NCBI RefSeq assembly: GCF_009765785.1
Contig: NZ_LMUT01000003.1
Span: forward strand, 421,570-485,569
Length of the DNA: 64,000 bases
Origin: Granulicella sp. L46
GTDB taxonomy: Bacteria; Acidobacteriota; Terriglobia; Terriglobales; Acidobacteriaceae
Reading direction: 5' to 3'
Translations under genes and position numbers: made by a program
Part shown: piece by piece, positions 47,385-56,198 of the stretch
Layout of the letters: each line of letters begins with the position of its first letter
Position numbering within the stretch: position 1 is the first letter of the stretch
The notes under the pieces: model-generated
The model's database searches: none
Told to the model about the DNA's origin: nothing
The model's input: the letters and a program-made list of their open reading frames with translations, nothing else

Positions 47385-47419
47385 ATGTTTGGACTCTAAT
47401 AAATGTTTGGACCCTAATA
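47385..47419. repeat. Tandem 18-base repeat upstream of a membrane gene
   Basis: ATGTTTGGACTCTAATA (47385-47401) is repeated as ATGTTTGGACCCTAATA (47403-47419), differing by one base. It lies 28-62 bases before the ATG at 47447, where it could be a direct-repeat operator or overlap a promoter (TAATAA/TAATAATT). Confidence 0.55.
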
Positions 47420-47446
47420 ATTTCCGCGACGACGAGGTCGACTTAG

Positions 47447-48100
47447 ATGGACTCAAATGAATCAGAGTTTTCGAGGCCAGAAGCCGAAGCTAATATAAAT
47501 CGCATCAAGACCAGCGGGGACTTTTTGCAATGGGAGAGGGAAAGCAACGAAAGGCTCTACTACGCCCTTTGGATCTTATTCATGGGTGGCTTTGTACTTT
47601 CACTCCAATTCTCCAACCGGCCAGATTTCTACGCGGCGCCAATGATGAAACCAGCCCTAAGGCTGTTCCGTATTGTCGCTGTAGTCGGCTCTGCACTCAA
47701 CTTCGCAATGCAAGGCTTGACGATTGAGCTAGTCAACTGTTCACGACTCCTTTCGCTCGAAATGAGCGGGGTCGTGGTATCGATCGATGCGAAAAATGCG
47801 CATGCGGGCCGGAAGGGCGTCGACGAGCTGAAAAGGCTTTGGGCTCGACTAGAGAAAATGGGGCGTTCGGTTTCGATGATAGAGAACGGCATACGTATAT
47901 GCGGAGTTCTTTTCCTAGCCTGCGCGTTGTTCATTAGCTGGAATGTCTTCCCTGTGACTACTGGAAAGCGAAGCCCCTCGCCGTCCGCGCAGGACCTAAC
48001 TCACCCGCCCGACAACGGGCTGCCCCAAAATGCCCTTGAATCGGTCGAGAGTCCACCCAAGGCACTCGTGTTTTTTTTCGCTCACCTGGGCAAGCGCTAA
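47447..48100 (+). CDS. Membrane protein, unknown
   Basis: A 217-residue hypothetical protein. A charged N-terminal region (1-35) precedes helices at about 40-55 and 72-95, a cytoplasmic helical stretch (100-142, KGVDELKRLWARLEKMGRSVSMIENG) and a third helix near 150-166, followed by a Pro/Ser-rich tail. GAGG lies nine bases before the ATG. Its codon use is less C/G-biased than the surrounding genes, and it is flanked by repeat DNA, which suggests a more recent acquisition. No family recognised. Confidence 0.65.
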   Translation: MDSNESEFSRPEAEANINRIKTSGDFLQWERESNERLYYALWILFMGGFVLSLQFSNRPDFYAAPMMKPALRLFRIVAVVGSALNFAMQGLTIELVNCSRLLSLEMSGVVVSIDAKNAHAGRKGVDELKRLWARLEKMGRSVSMIENGIRICGVLFLACALFISWNVFPVTTGKRSPSPSAQDLTHPPDNGLPQNALESVESPPKALVFFFAHLGKR

Positions 48101-48733
48101 GGACGGCTCATTGCAAACCGTCAAGCCACAAGCGCAGCATATCGACTCGATTGTCTTGTTCGGGTTCCACCGATGAATAAAGTACGGTTCAGAAGCAATC
48201 ATATTTTCACCGCAGTTCGTGTGCGGCGAGTATACGCCGATTCCCTATACGGGACAGCCTACGGCGCGTCTGAGCAAGTTTGCTCACTCCACGAACGTTT
48301 CCGGCCGAGTACCCATCCGTACGCGCACTCGCCGACGGGTGCGCTCCATTCTGCCGAAGGCCTGAATCGCCTTCCTCCACACTACCCAAATCCCCACTCA
48401 GACACCGAAGCCCCTTGCCCCCCTCGCAAAACTTGTCAAGCCCCCAAACCCACCGAAACTCCGCTAACCCACTGAAACCAAACCAAATAAAACATTCCAA
48501 AACTTGGCATAGTTACCCCACCCAACTTGCTACACTTGAAGTAGAGCCCAAATCAAAGCTGCAGCGGCAACAGCCGCTGCAGCTTTCACTTTTAGCCCCT
48601 AACTCCAATAGAAAGAAAATCATACGTGTAACCCGCTTAGAATGAGCCGTTTGAAACTAGTCTTTACCATCTAACCATAACATTCCAAACGACTTCGCTA
48701 AGGAAAAGTGAAACCAGGGGGGAGGGGGGTACC
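48101..48733. other. Intergenic stretch with a strong hairpin
   Basis: About 630 bases with no convincing gene; short open frames here lack start signals and resemble non-coding sequence. The only clear feature is the hairpin at 48555-48586. A G-rich run (48717-48730) lies next to the mocA stop codon. Confidence 0.5.
48555..48586 (+). terminator. 14-bp perfect stem-loop
   Basis: Arms aaagctgcagcggc (48555-48568) and gccgctgcagcttt (48573-48586) with loop AACA, followed by CACTTTTAG. It lies about 450 bases after the nearest plus-strand gene, so it may end a small RNA. TTGCTACACTTGAAGTAG just upstream contains a possible -10 hexamer (TACACT). The same stem could act on the minus strand but lies beyond mocA by about 150 bases. 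Confidence 0.6.
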
Positions 48734-49285
48734 CTACCCCAGCATCCCCCGAGCACGTTGAAAATCCGCTTCCGTATCCACATCCAACCCCAACCCCTCA
48801 TCGATAATCGCCGCCGCTCCCCGCAGCAGCTCCCGAGCCCCCACATCGCCCCGCAACTCCATCAACTCCCCAAAATTTTCCTTGGGAAAATAAGCCGGAA
48901 TCCCAACCTTCCCCGCATACCCCGAACCCGTAACCCGACCAACCTCGCCACACAACTCCCGCAGATGTTCCGCCCGTAGCGCAACCTGGTCGCAAGCCAT
49001 CACCACCACTCCAACTACACCCAACTCCCGAGCCCGCGCAACGCCAACACGGATCGAACTCGCCATCCCTTCATCCGCAAGCTCATTCACCACCAACTTG
49101 CAACCGCGCAGCGACTTCCCCACTTCCGCATCGCGAACCACGACTATCACCGGCTCCAACCCAGCCTCGACCGCCACCCGAACCGCCCGCTCCAGCAGCG
49201 TCTTTCCGCCAATCTCCACACTCTGCTTCGCCCGACCCAACCGCCGCGAAGCCCCAGCAGCCAACACAACAGCCGCAACCGTCAC
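48734..49285 (-). CDS. mocA: MobA-like NTP transferase (molybdenum cofactor nucleotidyltransferase)
   Basis: A 183-residue nucleotidyltransferase that adds a nucleotide (CMP in MocA) to molybdopterin. The start VTVAAVVLAAGASRRLGRAKQ gives the NTP-binding LAAGxSxRxGxxK motif (8-20); ACDQ near residue 98 is the metal-binding Asp segment; GIPAYFPKENF is typical of MocA/MobA relatives. GTG at 49285 overlaps the stop of the upstream maturation gene by four bases (GTGA), so the two are translationally coupled. The frame extends further upstream but only as antisense-like sequence. It should serve the molybdenum hydroxylase at 38-43 kb. Confidence 0.87.
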   Translation of the reverse strand: MTVAAVVLAAGASRRLGRAKQSVEIGGKTLLERAVRVAVEAGLEPVIVVVRDAEVGKSLRGCKLVVNELADEGMASSIRVGVARARELGVVGVVVMACDQVALRAEHLRELCGEVGRVTGSGYAGKVGIPAYFPKENFGELMELRGDVGARELLRGAAAIIDEGLGLDVDTEADFQRARGMLG

Positions 49286-50307
49286 AACGCACACTGCGCC
49301 TGCAGATACCGCGAAGCTCCACCCTGCGCAATCTGCTCTTCCACCATCTCGGCAGTCATCCGCCGCGAGCTCCCCAGCTTCCCCTCGCAACAAGCCTGGA
49401 TCTCCGCAACGACAGCCAGCGCAATCGCCTCCGCGCCATCGCCGCCAAGGTCCAACCCAACCGGCGCGAACAGCCCTTCGCAAGCCCGCTCCACGCTCCA
49501 TCCCAGCAGCGCAGCCGTCTCGCTCACCAGCAACGCGCTTCGGTGCCGAGCACCCAGCAACCCCAGATACCGCGGCTCACACCGCAACGCTCCCGCGAAC
49601 CACACCCGATCCTGCTCATAGCTATGCGTCATCACCACCACTGCATCCCGAGCCCCAATCCCCAACGCCTCCAACTGCCCAAACCCCTCCGCAACCACCA
49701 CCAGCGTCGCCTCCGGGAACCGCTCCGCCCGCGCCCACTGCGCTCGTCCATCCACCACCACCACGTTCCATCCCATCAGCGCCGCCATCTGCACCAACGG
49801 CCGAGCATCGTCTCCCGCACCAAACACCACCAACCGCTGTGGAGCCCCAATCCTCTCCTCAAACCCACCTTCCGTCTCCACCTCGCCGACAACCCGTCGC
49901 AGCAACGCCCCATTCTCCGGCAGCCAAGTCACCACCCGACTCTCGACACCCTCCAACGATGCCTCCAGCGCCTCCATCAAACCCTCAAACTCCACTGTCC
50001 CCGCAGGCTCCACCAGCAGATCCACCGTCCCGCCACAACCCAACCCATACGGAATCTCCGCCGTGTCGTCGAACAGCGTAGAGTACCTCTCCACCACCGC
50101 GCCGTCGCGCACCATCCACGCAGCCTTCCGCACCACCTCGGCCTCCAGACACCCTCCCGAGATCGACCCCGCATATTCCCCGTCCGACGCCACCAGTAAC
50201 CGCGCCCCCACCTCCCGATAACTAGACCCCTCCACTCGCACCAGCGTAACCAGCGCCACCGCATCCCCGCGCCGCCACAGCTCCACAATCCTCCGCCGCT
50301 CGCGCAT
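49282..50307 (-). CDS. XdhC/CoxI-family molybdenum cofactor insertion and sulfuration protein
   Basis: A 341-residue maturation factor. XdhC of Rhodobacter binds Moco, protects it, and brings about its sulfuration before insertion into XDH. The two family domains are visible: XdhC_CoxI (about 10-90, GSSYREVGARLLV and SISGGCLEAEVVR) and the C-terminal Rossmann XdhC_C (about 170-320, VVFGAGDDARPLVQMAALMGW, VVMTHSYEQDR, YLGLLGARHR). GGGAGG is before the ATG. It begins nine bases after cysH and overlaps mocA by four bases. Confidence 0.9.
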   Translation of the reverse strand: MRERRRIVELWRRGDAVALVTLVRVEGSSYREVGARLLVASDGEYAGSISGGCLEAEVVRKAAWMVRDGAVVERYSTLFDDTAEIPYGLGCGGTVDLLVEPAGTVEFEGLMEALEASLEGVESRVVTWLPENGALLRRVVGEVETEGGFEERIGAPQRLVVFGAGDDARPLVQMAALMGWNVVVVDGRAQWARAERFPEATLVVVAEGFGQLEALGIGARDAVVVMTHSYEQDRVWFAGALRCEPRYLGLLGARHRSALLVSETAALLGWSVERACEGLFAPVGLDLGGDGAEAIALAVVAEIQACCEGKLGSSRRMTAEMVEEQIAQGGASRYLQAQCAL

Positions 50308-50316
50308 GCTGCCTCC

Positions 50317-51030
50317 CTACACCTTCTCGCTAAACGTATGGATGCCACACTCCAACTTCGTGCCGCCCCAACGCCCACTCCGAGGATCAGCCCCCGCCGC
50401 CGGCACAGCCGTGCAAGGCTCACACCCAATACTGGTGTACCCCTGGTCATACAGCTCCAGCCGAGGAATCCCATGCTCGCGCGCATACCCCTCCACCCGG
50501 GCCCAGTCCCAATCCGCCAACACACTCACCTTCTTCAAGCTCTTGCCCGTCGGTAGACGATGGTCCTCAACCTTCCTCAACCCCACCCGGGTAGGCGACT
50601 GCTCCCGCCGCAACCCCGTAAACCACCACGAGTACGGCTCCAGCGAGCGCATCAGCGGTTCCACCTTGCGAATCGCGCAGCACTTCGTCGGCTCCACAAT
50701 ATGCAGCAATCCAAACTCACGCTCATGCTCTTCCAAAGTCGTCTTCGGGAGCGCGTTCACAAGGTTCAGGTCCCACTCAACAACCATCCGGTCACGATAG
50801 GCGATCAACTCAGGAAAGTGATATCCCGTCTCCAGGAAGATCACCGGAACCCACGGCAAGTGCTCGCGCAACATATGCAGCACCACCATGTCTTCCGTCT
50901 GAAAGCTGCTCGTCAGACATACGCTCGCTAAGGCATTCTCCCGCTCAGCGTCCCGCACTACCTTGGCGACCAGCTCTTCTGCTGAAAGTGTCTCACTCAC
51001 ACCGAGCAATGCAATCCCATCGTTGCTCAC
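50317..51030 (-). CDS. cysH: Adenylyl-sulfate (APS) reductase, assimilatory
   Basis: Reduces APS to sulfite. Of its 237 residues the cluster cysteines are CC (117-118, EPTKCCAIRK) and C203/C206 (GCEPCT), which mark the [4Fe-4S] plant/bacterial APS-type enzyme rather than the PAPS reductase of E. coli. The catalytic Cys228 is in the C-terminal ECGIHTF. GTG at 51030 overlaps the cysN stop (GTGA) and has AGGAG upstream, so I prefer it to an ATG 36 bases further upstream. Using APS, not PAPS, fits the loss of an APS kinase activity proposed for cysN. Confidence 0.93.
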   Translation of the reverse strand: MSNDGIALLGVSETLSAEELVAKVVRDAERENALASVCLTSSFQTEDMVVLHMLREHLPWVPVIFLETGYHFPELIAYRDRMVVEWDLNLVNALPKTTLEEHEREFGLLHIVEPTKCCAIRKVEPLMRSLEPYSWWFTGLRREQSPTRVGLRKVEDHRLPTGKSLKKVSVLADWDWARVEGYAREHGIPRLELYDQGYTSIGCEPCTAVPAAGADPRSGRWGGTKLECGIHTFSEKV

Positions 51031-52688
51031 GGCATCTCCTCTGCATTGGATGAGGCATCCATCCATCTCGAAGCATCCACAAACGACTCAAAGTAGCTGT
51101 CTCCAGCCGCCTTCCTCACTGCTTCGATGGTCGAATCGCTCAGCGCAGCGCGTGCCGATATCGCACTAACCTCAGCCAGCTGCAAAGCGCGCACGACACC
51201 CGCGAGCGCAACCTCCGGAATCAACGCGTCATCTACGATTACCGCAGCCCGGCCCCGCGCCTGCAAAGCATCCCGAAACGCAGCCGCTTCTGCTGGCCGA
51301 TCCCGCAACCAAACAAACGCAGCACCCTTTCCAGCTTCCGTCTCTCTCCGAAGCGGTTCGACCGCATCAATGATCATCGCTGCGCCCACCGTAGCGTTCG
51401 TCACCGGCTCAATCAGGATCAACGCGCCCATCTCGCGATTCGTTGCATAAGCGTCGAAAAACAGAGGCAAGCTCGTATCGAATTCGACTTCCGCGATATC
51501 GTTCATCTGCAACCGCGAAGACTCGCGCTGCTCGGCCGATTGAATATCGACCCCATAGAGAATCTTTCTCACCGTGGCCCGAACCGTTCGCGTCGTATGT
51601 TTTGCTAGATACGTTTGCCCCGCAATCAGCGGTTGCTCGTGCATCCACACCACCATCGCGCGAAACGCGCTGCTCACCCGCGGAGCATTCTGATTCTCCC
51701 CGATCAGCATCTCCCCACGACTGAGATCGATCTCGTCCTCGAGCTCGAGTGTCACGCTCAGCGGAAAACTTGCAACCGAAAGCTCTCCATCATAGGTGAT
51801 AATGCTCTTCACTGTCGTAACCCGGCCACTCGGCAACGCCTTCACCCGCATGCCGGGCCGCACCTCGCCGCGTTCAACGCGCCCTGCAAACCCCCTGAAC
51901 TCCGCGTCCGGTCGCACCACCAGTTGCACCGGAAAACGCAAAGGCCCATCCGCCGTCTCACGAATCGTCAACGGCACAGTCTCCAGGTACTCCAACAGGG
52001 TTGGCCCCGTGTACCACCCCATGTTCGTGCTGTGCTCGACGACGTTATCGCCCGCCAGCGCACTCACTGGAATTACCTCGACGCTCTTCAGCCCAAGCCG
52101 CTTTGCGAGCGCAGCAAACTCCGCGGACACCTTCTCAAAGATCTCCGCGCTGTAGTCCACCAGATCCATCTTGTTAATGGCCGCCACCACATGCGGAATC
52201 CGCAACAGGCTCGCAATGTAAGTATGCCTCCGGGACTGCGGCAGCAACTCCCCAGCCCGCTGAAATGCCTTCGCATCAATCAGCACAATCGCAACATCCG
52301 CTGTGGATGCACCCGTCGCCATATTGCGCGTGTACTGCTCATGCCCGGGCGTGTCGGCAATGATGAACTTGCGCTTCGCCGTGGAGAAGTACCGATAGGC
52401 CACGTCGATCGTAATGCCCTGCTCGCGTTCCGCCTTCAAACCATCAGTCAACAGCGACAGGTCCACCGCGCCGCCCGAGCGATTCACCCTGCTCGCACGG
52501 ATCGAAGCAAGCTGATCCTCATACACACTCTTGGTGTCGTGCAACAGCCGTCCAATTAACGTGCTCTTGCCGTCGTCGACGCTGCCAGCCGTAGTAAACC
52601 GCAGCATCTCCTGTTCCAGATGGCTATCGAGAAACGCACGGAAGCTCATCTTATTCACAGATCTCTCAGCTGAAGGCAGTGTGCTCAT
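51027..52688 (-). CDS. cysN: Sulfate adenylyltransferase subunit 1 (GTPase) with a degenerate C-terminal APS-kinase-like domain
   Basis: The GTPase that drives APS formation with CysD. The 553 residues have GSVDDGKST (35-43), DTPGHEQYT (112-120) and NKMD (172-175), then two beta-barrel domains ending about residue 435 (PVTNATVGAAMI). CysN usually ends near there. The last 100 residues (454-553) start AAFVWL, as APS kinases do, but the P-loop that should follow is replaced by RDRPAEAAAFRDA, while ALQARGRAAVIVDD and the later FESFVDAS still look like CysC. It overlaps cysD by one base (TAATG) and cysH by four. Confidence 0.93.
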   Translation of the reverse strand: MSTLPSAERSVNKMSFRAFLDSHLEQEMLRFTTAGSVDDGKSTLIGRLLHDTKSVYEDQLASIRASRVNRSGGAVDLSLLTDGLKAEREQGITIDVAYRYFSTAKRKFIIADTPGHEQYTRNMATGASTADVAIVLIDAKAFQRAGELLPQSRRHTYIASLLRIPHVVAAINKMDLVDYSAEIFEKVSAEFAALAKRLGLKSVEVIPVSALAGDNVVEHSTNMGWYTGPTLLEYLETVPLTIRETADGPLRFPVQLVVRPDAEFRGFAGRVERGEVRPGMRVKALPSGRVTTVKSIITYDGELSVASFPLSVTLELEDEIDLSRGEMLIGENQNAPRVSSAFRAMVVWMHEQPLIAGQTYLAKHTTRTVRATVRKILYGVDIQSAEQRESSRLQMNDIAEVEFDTSLPLFFDAYATNREMGALILIEPVTNATVGAAMIIDAVEPLRRETEAGKGAAFVWLRDRPAEAAAFRDALQARGRAAVIVDDALIPEVALAGVVRALQLAEVSAISARAALSDSTIEAVRKAAGDSYFESFVDASRWMDASSNAEEMP

Positions 52689-53632
52689 TAGAAGTAGCCC
52701 TCCCGCTTCTTCAACTCCATCGATCCCTCTTCATCGTGATCAATTGCGCGACCCTCGCGCTCACTGCGGCGGAAGCCAATCAACTCCTCGATGATCTCCG
52801 GCAAAGTTTCTGCCTCACTACGGATCGCACCTGTGCATGGCGCGCATCCCAATGACCGCATCCGAACCTTCATCAACTCGGGCTTCTCCCCCGGCAGTAA
52901 ATGCATACCCTCGTGCACCAGCGTAATCATGCCACCGCGGATCACCGCCAGCCGATCCTCCGCGTAATACAACGGCACGATCGGGATCTGCTCGGCATAC
53001 AAATAAAGCCACACGTCCAGCTCCGTCCAATTCGAAAGTGGAAATACTCGTATGCTCTCGCCCTTGCGCAGACGCGAGTTATACAGACTCCACAGCTCGG
53101 GCCTTTGATTCTTCGGGTCCCACTGCCCCGCTGCATCGCGAAAGCTGTAAACCCTCTCCTTCGCCCGGCTCTTCTCTTCGTCGCGTCGCGCCCCACCAAA
53201 CGCCGCATCAAACCCGCCTTCTTCCAGCGCGTCCAGCAGAGACCGAGTTTTAAGTGCCCCGCAACAGTTCTGCGTTCCCAGCTTCCAAGGGCTCGCCCCA
53301 TCCGCGATGGCCGCCTCATTGCGATGCACGATCAACTCCGCGCCGATCTCCTTCGCATAGTTATCGCGAAAGGAAATCATCTCGGGAAACTTGTAACTCG
53401 TATCGACATGCAGCAGCGGAAACGGGATCTTGCCCGGGTAGAATGCCTTCTGCGCCAACCGCAGCATGACGCTCGAATCCTTTCCAATGGAGTAGAGCAT
53501 CACCGGGCGCGCAAATTCAGCAACAGCCTCGCGCAAGATATAAAGGCTTTCCGCCTCCAATGCCTCAAGATGATTCAACCGCTTCTGATGAAGTTTCGCG
53601 ATACCTTCGCCAGTGGCTCTGTCAGTAAGCAA
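52688..53632 (-). CDS. cysD: Sulfate adenylyltransferase subunit 2
   Basis: Makes APS from sulfate and ATP with CysN. The 314 residues show the PP-loop motif [16 protein letters not shown] (about 44-59), [16 protein letters not shown], and the late [19 protein letters not shown] and [14 protein letters not shown] segments typical of CysD. TTG at 53632 is the start; AAGGAG lies seven bases before it. Last base of the stop codon is shared with cysN. First gene of the operon cysD-cysN-cysH-xdhC-mocA. Confidence 0.95.
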   Translation of the reverse strand: MLTDRATGEGIAKLHQKRLNHLEALEAESLYILREAVAEFARPVMLYSIGKDSSVMLRLAQKAFYPGKIPFPLLHVDTSYKFPEMISFRDNYAKEIGAELIVHRNEAAIADGASPWKLGTQNCCGALKTRSLLDALEEGGFDAAFGGARRDEEKSRAKERVYSFRDAAGQWDPKNQRPELWSLYNSRLRKGESIRVFPLSNWTELDVWLYLYAEQIPIVPLYYAEDRLAVIRGGMITLVHEGMHLLPGEKPELMKVRMRSLGCAPCTGAIRSEAETLPEIIEELIGFRRSEREGRAIDHDEEGSMELKKREGYF

Positions 53633-54034
53633 GCAACCTCTCCTTGCAGATCTCGAACGGCCTGCTTTGTCACAGATGAAGTGCCCCGCAAAAGGCCTAT
53701 AGGGTTACTATGTGTTCACCAGAAGTTTTTAGATGAAGCCGTTCACGGGATAAGATCGAGTACGCGCGCGCTCATTAGCAAAATCGACTTTGCCGTGGAC
53801 ATCGCGTAATCCGTAAACTGAAGACTTCCATCCTATTGAGCTTATTCGCTTCGAAGCCGAGCATCAAGCTTGAGTCAGCCGTTAAACCACGTTTTCCTTC
53901 ATACGTTCGATGCCTTCTAGGGGATACTACAGAAGTGAATCTGGCGCACCCGCCTCATTCCATGCAGCTTCTCGAAACCTCTGCTCCATGAAATACCTTT
54001 CACTCTGTCCGGGTTCTTTGGAGGAATCGCCGCA
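53633..54034. promoter_or_regulatory. Divergent promoter region between cysD and the OmpA-like gene
   Basis: About 400 bases between two diverging genes. TTGGAGGAA at about 54019 is the ribosome-binding site of the plus-strand gene. No SAM-riboswitch-like fold or clear CysB-type site could be recognised by eye. Promoters for both genes must lie here. Confidence 0.45.
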
Positions 54035-55951
54035 ATGCAACGCTTGACTCAATGGGCTTCGCTTCTTTTAGTTGTCGTCGGTCTTGGTGCTGCTGCGGCA
54101 GTCTCCTCTGCGCAGGCGTCAAAAGGTGGCGAACAGCATATTGATTCGCGCGTCGACATCTATGGCGGCTACGGCTACTTCCATCCCTTCAATAGCAGCG
54201 TCGCCGGCTATGAGTTTCAGAGTGTCTACAATCCCAACGCCACCGTCGGCGTCTCCACCTGGTTCAATCGCTACTTCGGCGTTGAACTCGAGGGCGGCTA
54301 CTTCTCTGGCACCAACGAGCATAAGCAATATATTCCGTCGTGCACCGGCGAAACCTGCAGTCAACTGGTATACACCGCCGAAGGCGGTCCCATCTTCCGA
54401 TACCCGTTAGGACGCTGGGTGCCTTTCGCCCACATACTCGGCGGCGGCGAGCGCACCAATGGCCCAGCCGCTCAGTCCTTGATGTGGGGATGGGGAGTCA
54501 CCGGCGGTGTTGGTCTCGATTACGTTCTGCCCTTCTGGGGTCAGCACCTCGCCATCCGTCCCATTCAAGCCGACTATCAACGTTCCCAGGTCGTTTACGG
54601 TCCACTGCTCCTTCCTGCTGGACAGGAGGGCGGCTTCAGCTCGCTCAGCAATCTGAAACTCTCTGCCGGCCTTGTCGTTCGGATGGGCGACGTCGAACCG
54701 CCGGTGCCCGTCATGCTCGGCTGCGGCGCTCAGCCCGCGAGCGTCTTTCCTGGCGATCCCGTTAAAGTCGAAGCCAACGCCCTGCACCTGAATCCGAAGA
54801 AAACTCCGGTCTACACCTGGGCTGCCAATGGCGGCAAGATCAACGCCTCCGGCCCGGAAGCGACGATCGATACCACCGGCCTCGCACCTGGTGACTACGT
54901 CGTCACCGGACATGTAGAGGAAGGCCCCAAACCTCGCCAGCAGGCATCCTGCGCCGCGCCCTTTTCCATCCAGGCCTTCCAGGCGCCCACCCTCACCTGC
55001 AGCGCCAACCCCAGCACTGCGGTTTCCGGTACCGACATCGCCATCAGCACCGTCGGCGTCAGCCCGCAGAATCGTCCGCTCACGTATTCCTACAGCGCCA
55101 CGGCAGGCGTAATCGGAAGCTCTGGACCCACCGCAGTCCTCACCACCGCGGGCTTGAGTCCAATGACCATCACCGTCACCTGCAACCTGGTCGACGATCT
55201 CGGACAGACCGCCAAAGCGACCACCGACGTCATCATCACTGCGCCAGTCGTTACCGTCCCGCAGACTCAGCCGCTCTGCAGCCTGAGCTTCACACGCGAT
55301 CGCCGTCGGCCCGTGCGCGTCGACAACGAAGCCAAGGGCTGCCTTGACGACATCGCTCTCACGCTTTCGCAGCAGACCGACGCCCACCTCGTCATGGTCG
55401 GTAACTCGACGCCGGATGAGAAGCCCGAGGCCGCCGCAGAGCGTGCCCTCAACGCACGTCAATACCTGGTTGACGAAAAGGGTATTGATCCCACCCGCAT
55501 CGAACTCCGCGTCGGGCCACCCACCGGGATGGTCGTGACAGACACGCTGGTTCCTGCAGGCGCAACCTTCAGCGATCAAGACACCCACAAATTCGACGAA
55601 AAAACCATCATCCGTCACGGACAGGCATACGGCGTCACTCGCTCCGGGGGAACGTCGAGGCCTCGCGGAGCGGCTTTCCAAAGGCCAGCGCCTGCTCCTG
55701 CCCCTCCTGCGAACACAGCTCCGGCAACAGCGACACCCACACCAACCGCGCCGGCTGATCAACCCGCAGCACCGACCACACCCGCGGCTGCACCCGCAAC
55801 TTCTGCGCCTGGAGCACCCGCAGTGCCGGTAGCGGCTCCAGTGTCGCCTGCTGCTCTTGCTCCCGCCCCCGGATCAACCCCACCGGTGACGGCTACCCCT
55901 GAGACGCAGACAACACAGCCTGCCCCAACCAGCAGTCCGGCCCCACAGTAG
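54035..55951 (+). CDS. Outer-membrane beta-barrel protein with Ig-like repeats and OmpA-like domain
   Basis: A 638-residue exported protein. The signal peptide ends about residue 27 (SSAQA). Residues 35-230 form a beta-barrel with alternating aromatic strands (VDIYGGYGYFHPF, FGVELEGGYF, LKLSAGLVVRMGD). Residues 240-400 hold Ig/PKD-like repeats with conserved Cys (LGCGAQPASVFPGDPV, LTCSANPSTAVSGTDI). Residues 415-500 resemble an OmpA C-terminal domain (AAAERALNARQYLVDEKGI), which would bind peptidoglycan. The last 90 residues are Pro/Ala/Thr-rich. GGAGG precedes the ATG. Confidence 0.85.
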   Translation: MQRLTQWASLLLVVVGLGAAAAVSSAQASKGGEQHIDSRVDIYGGYGYFHPFNSSVAGYEFQSVYNPNATVGVSTWFNRYFGVELEGGYFSGTNEHKQYIPSCTGETCSQLVYTAEGGPIFRYPLGRWVPFAHILGGGERTNGPAAQSLMWGWGVTGGVGLDYVLPFWGQHLAIRPIQADYQRSQVVYGPLLLPAGQEGGFSSLSNLKLSAGLVVRMGDVEPPVPVMLGCGAQPASVFPGDPVKVEANALHLNPKKTPVYTWAANGGKINASGPEATIDTTGLAPGDYVVTGHVEEGPKPRQQASCAAPFSIQAFQAPTLTCSANPSTAVSGTDIAISTVGVSPQNRPLTYSYSATAGVIGSSGPTAVLTTAGLSPMTITVTCNLVDDLGQTAKATTDVIITAPVVTVPQTQPLCSLSFTRDRRRPVRVDNEAKGCLDDIALTLSQQTDAHLVMVGNSTPDEKPEAAAERALNARQYLVDEKGIDPTRIELRVGPPTGMVVTDTLVPAGATFSDQDTHKFDEKTIIRHGQAYGVTRSGGTSRPRGAAFQRPAPAPAPPANTAPATATPTPTAPADQPAAPTTPAAAPATSAPGAPAVPVAAPVSPAALAPAPGSTPPVTATPETQTTQPAPTSSPAPQ

Positions 55952-56121
55952 ACGGCATAGCAGTGGATCACAGGATCCCGGAGCGCGCCCTCCCTCCCAT
56001 CGTGGCCGCTCCCAACTTCTGCTAAAATCAAAAGGTTGGTCAGTGGTTGTTGCAGCTCATGCTGTTTCCCGGAGTTTTGCGTTCATCCACAAACGACCAG
56101 CCACTCACCTATTCCATTGTT

Positions 56122-56198
<77 letters not shown>

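Larger units (their letters stand above)
46299..47446. repeat. Repeat-dense intergenic region
   Basis: About 1.1 kb without a gene. It holds three TTTCTTTCTGTCATTCCCTC-type units (about 46433-46470, 46662-46708, 46828-46870), several CGAAGGACCC-type units (about 46370, 46572, 47084, 47157) and three palindromic units with GGCTTCAGCC/GGCTTTAGCC (about 46709-46779, 46893-46965, 47273-47330). Two of these form a tandem duplication of roughly 165-180 bases (46662-46830 and 46828-47010), both including the string GCTCTCCACATGAGCCC or a close variant. Confidence 0.8.

Noticed and set aside
48173-48475. Possible 100-codon gene after the membrane protein at 47447
   Set aside because: No start signal; Pro/Thr/His-rich drifting sequence without conserved features.
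54407-55762. Minus-strand open frame of 451 codons opposite the OmpA-like gene
   Set aside because: Antisense to a secreted protein with signal peptide and ribosome-binding site; no own start signal.
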